Assembly: GCF_020966635.1 (NCBI RefSeq) | Contig: NZ_JAJKFQ010000026.1 | Span: 62,001 to 126,000, forward strand | Direction: 5' to 3' | Length of the DNA stretch: 64,000 nucleotides | DNA from: Stieleria sp. JC731 | GTDB lineage: Bacteria; Planctomycetota; Planctomycetia; Pirellulales; Pirellulaceae | Shown: piece by piece, positions 28,376 through 40,300 of the stretch | Layout: the number at the start of each line of letters is the position of its first letter | How positions within the stretch are numbered: the first letter of the stretch is position 1 | Made by a program: the position numbers and the translations under genes | The notes under the pieces: model-generated | Databases searched by the model: none | Seen by the model: only the letters and a program-made list of their open reading frames with translations | What the model was told of the DNA's origin: nothing

Positions 28376-31300
28376 ATGCCGACCCGAGCTGTTCTTCGCT
28401 GGTTGCGCCGTCTGGGGAGCCGTTCGTCCGCATCGCTGTCAAAGCGATCGACCGGGCGGAAACGTGACCGGTTGGCTTGCCTGCTGAACGTGACACAACT
28501 GGAGACACGGCGAGTTCTCAATGCTGACGGATTCGTTGGCGAGCTGTTTGTCGATGCAGGTGAACAGGCAAATGACGGTCAACAAGACTTTTTCGAAATC
28601 AACGTCCTCGACGATCAAGTCGACGTTCATGTCAACGGCCGACAAATCGGCTCCACTGCCTTGGACCAGATTTCAAACATTCGGCTTCAAGGGTCCAGTG
28701 ATAACGATCATGTTCAGGTTAATTACCTGGGCCAACAACCTGCCGGCCTAGACCTGTCCATCGACACCGGATCGGGAGACGACCTCCTGCGACTGGTCTC
28801 CACCGATAAGCTGGACTCCTTGGTTTATGCGATTACGGGCAATGAGAACGCCACCATCCAACTGAATTCTTCGGCGTCGACCGATCCACAGGGAATCTCG
28901 CGCGACCTAGCTTCCTCAATTCAGCTTCACAATGTCGAACAGATTCAGCAAGACCTGAATACCGAATCGATGTTGGTCAATCTCGATCGTTCGGAGCTTG
29001 ACGTTCGGTTGACCACGCTTGGCGAATTGGGAAGCCAACACGAACTGCGAATTGGCGAAACACTTAGCGAGTCTTTCGATCAAAATCCGTCCATCTCCAT
29101 CGAGTTCAAATCGTCTTCGTCCGACTTCACGATCGATACGACCTCGGATGCTCAGGACGCCGGTCGCAACAATGTGACCATTGTTGGTGAAGGAATGTGG
29201 TCGGGATCCGGCTTCCACATTCTTGGTGACACTCGTGATCACTTTGTCTTCGAAGGCGTCCAACACTTCGATGGGAACGACGTCAGTATTTCCACCGGCG
29301 TGATCAACTGGAACGGCGAACTCGTTTCCCAAGCAGCTTCGATTGATCTGCAAGCTTCACAGTCGATCAACTTCTCGCAAAATTCGGGCGTCTTCAATTC
29401 GCTTGGTTCAGTTAACGTTTCGGCACAAGAAATCATCTTCCAAGGAACCATCATTTCCGAAGGTGGCAACGTCAAACTCGACAGCGGAGCGTCGGGTACC
29501 ACGCTTGTGTATGGATCGATCAACGTAGACCACTTTGCCGATAGCATGGTTGGCGGACGCATTGAAGTCTTAGGCGAACGCGTTGGAATATTGGACACTG
29601 CGATCCTTAGCGCATCGGGATTCGCCGGGGGCGGGACAATCCTAGTTGGAGGCGACTACCAAGGCGGCAACGACACGATCCATAATGCAGACCGCACGTT
29701 CGTCTCATTCAACGCGGCGATTTTTGCAGATGCCATCGAACACGGGAATGGTGGAACGGTCATCGTCTGGGCGGATCAATGGACTCGCTATTACGGTCAT
29801 ATCAGCGCTCGCGGAGGCCAACAAAGTGGCGATGGAGGCTTCGTCGAAGTATCGGGCAAACAGTCGCTTGACTTTGCCGGACGGGTCAACCTGCAAGCCG
29901 AAAACGGTGAGCAGGGTTCGCTATTGCTTGATCCTCTGGATGTCAACATCGTCAACGGTGGTGCCGACGGTGGCGAGATAGCGGATTCCGAAGTCCTATT
30001 TGCGGATAGCCCCGGCAGCACGTTCAACATTCAGGCATCTTCCATCACGGATGTCGTCGGACTGATCGTCATTCAGGCGACCAATGACATTGTCGTCGAT
30101 GAAGCGATCAGCCTCGCGACCGCATCATTAGCCTTGCAAGCCGGCAACGACCTAACGATCAACTCAAGTATCGATGTTGGCGGTGACCTATTTCTCGAAG
30201 CTGACTCTGTCCATGATTCACCCGATGGCTCGGGAACCCTGACCATCACTGGTGCCATCAGCGTCACGTCAACGACAGGTGAAATCCACCTGATCGCACC
30301 GAACTTTTCTTTCACAGGCGGAGCAACGGTCGGGTCTGGAACGACGAATGTCTATTTGTCGAAACCACAAGGTGGAACACTCGACATCGGCTCCGATATC
30401 GATATTTCGTCACTTGCTGCTTTCGCGACCGCCGGAACGGTCACACTGGGACAAGCGACCACCGGTGGCGATGACAGTTCTTTCACCAATCAACAAACTA
30501 TCACAGTCGATACAGTCAATTTCGGCAGTGCTGCGACCTTTGCCGCTGCAGACGCGGGACAGATCTCGGTCATTGCCAACGACGGTGTGATTATTGATGC
30601 GACTTTAACGACCAATCAGAACCTGACAATCAACGCAGATGCGGACGCGGACGAAACCGGAACACTAACGGCTAACAACAACAAAGACATTGTCACCAAT
30701 GGTTTCGATTTGGCGGTCACTGCGGCTGACGTGGACTTGGTCAATCAAGCAACAATTGATGCCTCGACCGGCAATGTAAGTTTCACGTCGACGAACAGCT
30801 CCGGCGTTGAACTCGGCACCACAAGCTTGACTCGATTCAATCTGAATGTAGGTGAGCTTTCAGACATCACAGCGAATGACCTAACTGTCACGACAGACCA
30901 AACGATCATCGTCGACGGTGTCACTGCTGCATCCAGCAACGCGATCGCGGGCGATTTCATTTTGGTTGCCAACGGCGCCAGCTCAACCGTCACATTCAGC
31001 GGCACGGATTCGACTTTTAACGCCTTGCAAGTTCTTGCGTCCGACGGCGTCACTGTGACCGCGGGCTTAACTACCGCCACAGGCGGCATATCGATCGATG
31101 CTGATACCGATGTAGGAGACGGCGTTGGCACCTTCGAAGTCTCAGGGCTGACAGGAAAAGTGGACACCGGAGGTCAGAACCTTTCGGTCACCGCAGACGA
31201 CATCACACTGGCAACTTCACTTCTAGTCGGTCGAATCGATACCGGAGCCGGAAGTGTCACTTTGATCGACTCCGACGGAAGCGGGATCGCGTTTGGTTCA

Positions 31301-34300
31301 ACTACTGTCGCGACCGATTTCGAACTGACCGATGCTGAATACCAAGAAATCACTGCTCAGCAACTGACGCTGCAAACGTCAGGCAATTTGATATTCGATG
31401 CGGTCGCAGCAAATGCGAATGTTGACGAAGTGCAATTGATCGCCGACGGCGGATCGTCCACGATCTCTAGCGGCAGCAACAGCTCTAGCTTTGCGATCTT
31501 CAGCTTGTCGTCCACCGACGGGATCACCATCAACGGAGACGTAACAACATCCGGGACCATCACTGTTGACAGTGATAGCGACGATGACGGCAGCGGAACT
31601 TTTACAATCGCATCCTCCGTTGCTGTCGATTCGACCAATCAGGCGATCAGCATCGTTGCCGCCGACGTTGACTTCACCGGTACATTGAATTCCGGAACGG
31701 CAAGCATTTCGATAACCGAATCGGTTTCTGACGGGATCCAAATCGGCGGAAGTTCAGGTTCAACGGGGTTGGTGATCTTCGCTAGCGAACTCGACAATCT
31801 GACAGCGACGGGACTGAATCTTGCTACGGATGCAAACGTGACCATCGCCGCGATTGACGCAAGTGAAAGCGATCAAATTGCGGGACTGGTTGACATCACG
31901 ACGACGGCGGCTGCCACGATCAACGCCGTCGCCACATTCAACGCATTGCGAATCAGATCCAACGATGGAATCACCGTCAACGCAAACCTAGCGACGGCAG
32001 TCGGCGACTTGACTTTAGACGCTGATTTCGACAACGCGACCTCGGGAGGTTTGCAGTTCGCTGCCGGCGTGCAGCTGGATTCTGCGGGAGCGATACAACT
32101 TGATGCGACCACAGGCCTCGTTACCGCCGCGGGTAGCCTGACCGTGTCAGCTGACAATGGTATTTCGCTTTCGGATTCGCTTACCTCTGCGGGAACGTTG
32201 ACCTTCAATTCCGATGACGACGCGGATGGAACCGGTACGTTGACGATCGGCACCGGCGTAACTTTGTCATCGACCAACCAAACCATTGGGCTTACTGCAG
32301 CCGATCTTGTCCTCGACGGTTCTGTCGATTCCGGGACTGCTAGCACGACATTACAGTCAACGAGCAACCTTGGCCTGGGTGCGACAAGTGTTACTGGAAT
32401 GAATGTCACGCAAAGCGAACTCGATGCGGTTACCTCCAATGGCCTGACTGCGCAAGCAAGCGGCCAGCTTGTCGTTGACGGTGTCACACAGCCAGTCAAC
32501 GTTTCTGGTTCAGTCACACTGATCGCTAGTGGAACTAGCCCATCGATCCAGTTCCAAAATAGCGCATCCTCGTTCCTTGCATTGTCTCTGCAAGCGGATG
32601 ACGGCATCACCATCGCTGCGAACGTTACGACGACCGCAGGCGTGTTGTCCATCAACGCTGACGCCGATGGAAATGACAACAACGGTACGCTCAGCATCGG
32701 TGCAGGAGCAACACTGACCAGTACCAACCATGCGATTCAGGTTACCGCCAACGACATCGCAATCAGTGGAGCGATTTCAAGTGGTACCGCAAGCACGACA
32801 ATCACGGATTCCGATGGCAACGGGATTGGCATGGGCACCCAGACGGTGGCCAACGGATTGAATTTAAACCAAACCGATTTGGACGCCATTACCGCTTCGG
32901 AGCTTTTTCTTACGAGCGCTGGCGGGATTTCGGTGGGTGGAGTCACGGCCCCGGCCGGACTTTCAGGAACGACCCATTTGGACGCAGCCGGAACGATTCG
33001 TTTCGAATCAGCTGCGTCGACATTCCAGTCGCTTGATGCGGCATCCGACGATCTAATTGTCGTTGAACAAAACCTTTCAACTACCGTTGGCGGAATCACT
33101 TTGGATGGCGACTCCAACGGGTTGGTCGATACCAATGACCAGATTCAGTTTGCTTCCGGAGTTGCTTTGAATGCCGCAACGACACTCACACTCGATGCGA
33201 GTAACGGGAACTTGACATCAGCAGGTGCACTGTCACTGACCGCCAATGACGGAATCAGTCTCAACGATGCTTTGGCTGCGAACGGCACACTCACGATCAA
33301 CGCGGATGCTGACGCTAATGACGGAATCGGAACGCTAACGATAGCCGGTGGAATTACCAGTAGTAACGACGACGTTTTAGTTTCCGCAGATGACATAAGC
33401 CTTACCGGCGGGATCGATGTCGGAACGGGTGCGATCTCGATTCAAGCGACAGGAACTGCCTCGATCGCTCTCGGAAGCGCTAGCGTCGCCAGTGGCATTC
33501 AGCTAACCGACGCAGAATTGGCAGGACTAGTCGCCGATGACTTGACGATTCAAGCTCCCGCCGAAATTCGCGTTGCCGCCGTTTCATCGCTGACACAAAT
33601 TGCAAATGCAGTGAACCTGATCGGTAGTGGAACCACGTCACAGATCATCTTCGAAACCACCGCATCCTCGTTTCAAGCGTTGAATGCGACGGCAACCGAT
33701 GGCATCACCGTCAATACGAACGTCGATACGTTGGTGGGTGGAATCACATTGACAAGCGACAGTGATGGGGATGAAATCGGATCGGTAACCGTCGCCAGTG
33801 GAGTCAGCTTGACCTCGGCTGATAGCGTTCAAATCACCGCTGAAGACATCGTCCTGTCTGGAAACATTGTTTCCACAAGTCAGGTAACGCTGACGGATTC
33901 TGGTGGAGGAACCGCGGGTTTCGGAATCGGTGACACCACGATTGTCGGAGGAGTCAACCTGTCCACTGGCGAGCTGCAACGAATCTCATCGACCGACCTT
34001 CTGATCACGACATCGGGTAACGTCGAAGTCGACAATGTCAGCGCGAGCAACAGCAACAATGTCAGTGGTCTTGCAACAATCCAATCCGGCGGCCAAGTCA
34101 CGATTGCAGCGACTGGCGCCGTTTTCAATGCACTTTCAATCGATGCCGATGCCGGAATCGTTGTTAACGGAAATCTAACGACAGACAGCGGAAACCTGTC
34201 ACTCGATGGCGATGCCGATACGTCTGACGATGGCGTAGGAGTTGACCGCATTACCTTTGCCGCAGGAATTCAAATCTCTTCCGCTGGCAACCTGACCTTG

Positions 34301-37300
34301 GATGCCGATGGCGACAAGATGATTGGGTCGGGAACCCTAACGCTTAATGCGGCGGATGGGATCACCATCAATGACGACCTCACGACAAGCGGCGCGATTA
34401 GCTTCAATGCAGATACCGATGCGGGTGACCAAACCGGAACACTGACTGTTGTCGCGTCCGCAACAGTCGACTCGACAAACAACTCTGTCCAGATCACAGC
34501 CGATGATATTGCATTGCTGGGGAACCTTACCGTCGGAACGGGATCACTGACCATTGTTGATTCGGACGGCGATGGCATCGGGCTCGGCGACGCGGTGACC
34601 GCAGGAATCAACCTAAGCGGAGCCGATCTGCAAGGATTGGCAGCGACCAATCTGACGTTATCAACTAGCGGAAACATCGAAGTCGACAACGTCACCGCGG
34701 CGAATTCGGCCAACATCACCGGTGTCATCCAACTTAACAGCGGATCGACAACCACCTTTTCGTCCACGTCCGTTTTCAACTCAATCAGCGTCAACTCCGA
34801 TAACGGTGTCATTGTTCAAGGAAACCTAACCGCAGATACCGGATCAGTCTCCATTGACGCCGACGCGAACAACTCAGCCGACGGAAACGACCAGATTCAG
34901 CTTTCCTCTGGTGCACAGATCAACGCCGTTTCAACAATCTCACTCGCGGCGACAAACGGCGGTATCACTGGCGCCGGAACACTCTCGTTGAATGCGGGCG
35001 ACGGAATTCAAATTCAAGACGCCATCTCCAGCACTGGCGCGATGACATTCGATGCCGATACCAATGATGATGGTATCGGAGTGCTACAAGCTCTCTCGAC
35101 GATCACCTCGACGAACGCCAACATCGACGTCACGACTAGCGACATCGATTTCCAAGGGAATGTATCCGCCGGAACAGGCGAGATTTTCATTCGAGATTCC
35201 GTCGCATCTGGAATCTCCTTGGGCGACAATCCGATGGCGGGTGCGATTAGCTTGGGCGATAGTGAATTGCAACTGCTCACGGCCAACGGTCTTACACTTC
35301 AAACGCAAGGCGATATCACCGTCGACAATGTCACGCCTCCGGTATCAATCTCCGGAACGGTCGCATTGATTGCCAACGGTGCCGGATCAACGATCTCTTT
35401 TCAAAACGGAGCATCCTCATTTGATGGACTAAGTATCAGTGCGAGTGATGGTGTTTCGGTCGGCGCCGATTTAACCACCACCGGTAGCTTAACGATCAAT
35501 GCGGACACTGATTCGCCAGATGGAATTGGAACCTTTTCTGTGGCCGCGGGAGTCACCGTCAATACAACGAACCAAGACCTTTCGGTCACCGCCAACGACC
35601 TCGACCTGCAAGGCAACATCAATGTCGGCTCTGGCGATACCTTGCTGATAGATTCAGACGGTACCGGAATTGGACTCGGCTCAACCGCCGTCGGGTTCGA
35701 TATCAGCCAAACTGAATTACAGCGAATTTCGACTAACGATCTTGAACTACAAACGAGCGGTGGAATCACGGTCGACAACATTTCCGCAGCCAATAGCAAT
35801 GCCGTTAGCGGCACTCTTCTTTTGAACGCCGACGGCGCGATCACATTTACCGCCAATGGCGCCACCTTCAACGCGTTGACAGCACAAGGAAATGGCGTGG
35901 TCGTCGCGGGCGTGCTCGCGACCGATGTTGGGGACTTGTCGCTAGACGGTGATAAAAATAATGCAGGCGGAGATGACTTAGTTTTTGCCGCCGGCGCGAG
36001 CGTCTCATCGGCAGGAAGTTTAACTGTTGCCGCAACATCAGGTGACATCACATCACCAGGCGCTTTAACCCTGCAAGCCGCTGACGGTATCAATATCGAA
36101 GACGATTTGATAACAAACGGCACGCTACTGCTGAATGCAGACACAGACAGTGACATCGACGATGGACAACTAACTCTGGCCAGTGGAGCCTCCGTCGTTA
36201 CGAACAACGGCACCCTGACAATCATTGCATCCGATCTGGATATCCAAGGGAGCTTTGATAGCGGTACCGCTTCGACAACGATTCAAAACTCTGAAGGCGA
36301 TGGAATTGGGCTTGGAACCGCAACGGTCGCGGGCGGGATGAATCTAAGCAACGTTGACCTACAGGATTTTACCGCGACAGATTTCACAATCAGCACCACT
36401 GGCGATATTGTTGTCGATGGATTCACACAAGCCGGCACAATCGCAGGAACGACAACTCTTGATGGGGACAACGTCACCTTCTCTGGCAATGCGTCGAGTT
36501 TTGAAACGCTGCTGGTCCAAGCTGACGACAGAATCGAAGTCAACGCAAATGTGACAACGGTGACGGGTTCGTTGGAATTGATTGCCGACGCCAACCTGTC
36601 TTCTGATACCAATGACGACATTCTTTTCGCTGCCGACACACAGTTGACCAGTGCGGGCCAGCTCACCCTACAAGCAACGACTGGAGACATCACCGGTGCA
36701 GGCGCTTTGACACTGCTCAGCGCCGATGGGATGACGATTAAAGACTCGCTCACTACCTTAGGTGCATTGGTGATCGATGCCGACACCGACAACGGTGGTT
36801 TGGGCACGCTAACCGTTGATGCCGGTGTCACGGTCTCGTCTACCAATCAATCAATTTCGCTGACCGTTGGTGATATGTCGATCGCGGGCGGCATCGATGC
36901 GGGTACCGCGACGATTACAATCGAAGACAGCGACGGAGCGGGCATCGGACTTGGAAATGCAACCATTGTTGGCGGCCTGAACTTGACCGTCGCCGACTTT
37001 CAAGACTTCACCGCTGGCGGACTGGTCTTAACAACGGCCGGCAACATCGAAGTCGATGGGATGTCACAACCAGCGACGCTCGGTGGCACGACGCAGCTGA
37101 ATGCCAGTGGCGCCGGATCCACTGTTACTTTCTCCGGCACTGCATCTTCGTTCAACACCTTGTCAATCGATGCCAATGACGGTGTATCAATCCAAGCGAA
37201 TCTTTCGTCCACCGTTGGTGACTTGACGATCAATTCCGACGTCGATGCAGGTGACAATAACGGCACACTGACAATCAATGCCGGCGTGGTGGTATCGACG

Positions 37301-40300
37301 CCCAATCAGCAACTGCAGATCACCGCCAATGACATGGACCTGCAAGGCACCCTGAGCAGCGGAACTGCTGAAACGACAATTGGTGTTTCGGACAGTTCGG
37401 CGATAGCTTTGGGTAACGCAGTCGCTGTAAACGGGCTGACACTCGACACGTTAGAAATGACTCGAATCACGTCGGGCGACCTTACGTTCCAGGCGTCGGA
37501 CAACATCATTGTCGATGGGGTAAATCAGCCCGGCACCGTCCAAGGCACCACCAATCTACAATCCGGCGGTACCGTTCAATTCACAACCACCGCATCGGTA
37601 TTTACGGCACTTAATGTCGAAGCGGATGACCAAGTGGATGTTGCGGCTGATGTGACAACCACCGGTGGCGATATCATCTTGGACGGTGATGCTGACAATT
37701 CTGGAGGAACCGCGACGTCAATACTATTTGCTGCCGGCAGCACGCTAACGTCCAGCAATGCGATTACATTGAACTCATCCACCGGTGGAGCGACCGCAGT
37801 AGGCCAATTGGATTTGCTGGCCAATACCGATATCACACTCAACACCGATCTTGTGGCCAATGGAATCGTTTCACTTAATGCCGACAACGATGCCAACGGA
37901 AGCGGAACGGTGACGGTTTCTGGGGCTGGATCGATCTCCAGTACCAACCAACAGATCAACATCACTGCGAATGACCTTGCCCTCAGTGGAGCGGTATCAG
38001 CAGGTACGAGTACGGTTCAGATAAGCGATTCCGATGGCTCCGGTATCGGACTAGGTTCTGCGATCGTGTCCGGTGGTATTTCGCTGAGCAACATCGACGT
38101 TGGGAATGTTTCCGCAGGCACACTGTTGATCAGCACTCAAGGCAATATCTCCGTCGATGGTTTTACGCAACCAAGCTCGATCACGGGGGATGTTCAACTT
38201 CAAGCAACCGGTGGATCGTCAACCATTGCCTTCTCAGGCAGCGATACCACATTCGAGGAAGTCACAATGACGGCTGCCGACGGCGTTAGCTTGGCGGCAA
38301 ATGTCACGGTACTTTCCGGAGACGTCACGATTCAAGCGGACAGTGACGCCGGCGACGGAACAGGAACATTCTCAATTGCCTCGGGTTTTACTCTCGACTC
38401 ATCGAACCACAACGTATCGGTTACCGCAAACGATATTGATCTACAAGGGACAATCAACGCGGGCACCGGATCAATAACGTTGATCGATTCGGATGACTCC
38501 GGAATACGCATCAGCAACTCAGGCGCTACTGGAGTGTTGTCAGTTTCTGAAGCAGAATTGAATTCGGTCGTCACGTCGAACTTAACATTCTCGACAGGCG
38601 GCCAAATCCTGGTTAGTGACGTCACTCAAAACACTGCAACGGCGGATTTAACTCAGCTGATCGCAGGGTCCAATGTTGTCTTTGGGACCGATACATCGAC
38701 CTTCAATTCACTGAACGTTCAAGCCGACAACGGAATCGGTTTGTTCGTCGGTGTCATGACCTCTGAAGGTGACCTTTCCCTTGACGGTGATGCGAACAAT
38801 TCGGCTGACGGAAACGATACAGTCTTATTCTTTTCAGGCGTGCAAGTGTCTTCCGCAGGTGATTTGACCCTTGACGCGACGTCAGCTGAAATCCGCGTCA
38901 ACGGCACCGCGACACTTCAGGCCGATGAAGACCTAACCATCAATGATGCTTTGACCAGTACCGGCACATTGAACCTGTACGCTGATGCGGATGCCGACTC
39001 GAGCGGAACACTATCGGTTGCGGCAGCCGCATCGATTGACACAAACAATAACGCATTGACCTTGATGGCGAACGACCTTTCCATTGCAGGAACGGTCTCA
39101 TCAGGAACCGCGACAACCACCATCAGTGACTCTGACGCCGGTGGTATCGGGCTTGGAAACGCAACCATTGTCGGTGGGTTAAATATCGACAACAGTGAAT
39201 TAGATAAATTCACCGCCGGTGCGATGCTATTCTCAAGCAACGGAAACATCGAATTGGATGGTCCGGTTCAACCTGCAACCGTCTCTGGTAGTTTGGATCT
39301 AGAAGCTGCCGGATCCATTTCGTTTTTGAACACGACACCGACGTGGTCGGCCATCGACGCTAAGGCGGATTCGGGCATCAATGTCAACGTGAATTTGACG
39401 ACCAGTTCAGGTGCGCTTGATTTGGACGCGGACGCGGACGATTCAGGTTCTGGACAATTGAACCTAGCTTTCGGCGTCCAGCTTAGCTCAGCATCAACGA
39501 TATCGCTCGACGGAGCGTCGATCCAAGGCAGTGGAGGCTCCGCTTTAAACGCTGCCGACGGCATTACCATTTCCGCTGATTATTCGACTGGTGGGACGCT
39601 TACCATTGACGCCGACACCGACTTCGGTGACCAAACTGGGACGCTGAATGTTTCGACCGGCGCTTCGATCACCACCGGCAATCAGCAACTTTCGATCACC
39701 GCTGAAGACATCAATCTGTCCGGAACCCTCGATACCGGAACGGCTCAACTGACGATTGCCGATTCCGATGGAAGTGGCATTGGCTTAGGAAACACCATTG
39801 TCGGAAATGGACTGAATATTTCCGGATCTGAACTACAAAACATCCAAGCCGGTCAGCTTAACCTCAGCACTACCGGTGATCTTTATGTCAATGGGATCTC
39901 GAGTACGAACAGCGCTGGCGTTAGCGGAGACGTTGTCTTGCAATCGGGAAGCCAAGTTAACTTTTCGGGCTCCGATTCGACCTTCGGATCCTTAGACGCT
40001 CAGGCGAACGACGGTATCAATGTTAACACCACAGTCATCACGAATGTCGGCGACCTTCGCCTCGATGGCGATGCCAATAACGCAGTGGACTCATCCGACT
40101 CGATTCTGTTTGCCTCTGGGATAAATTTGACTTCAGCAAGTCAGCTTTCTCTGCAAGCTGACCAAGGAAGTCTGGTCGGATCCGGTGCATTGAACCTCTT
40201 TGCTGCGGACGGCATTCAGGTCGAAAGCGATCTATCCACCTCCGGCGTTTTGACGATCAATGCCGATACGGATGCAAACGACGGTGTTGGGACGCTTAGC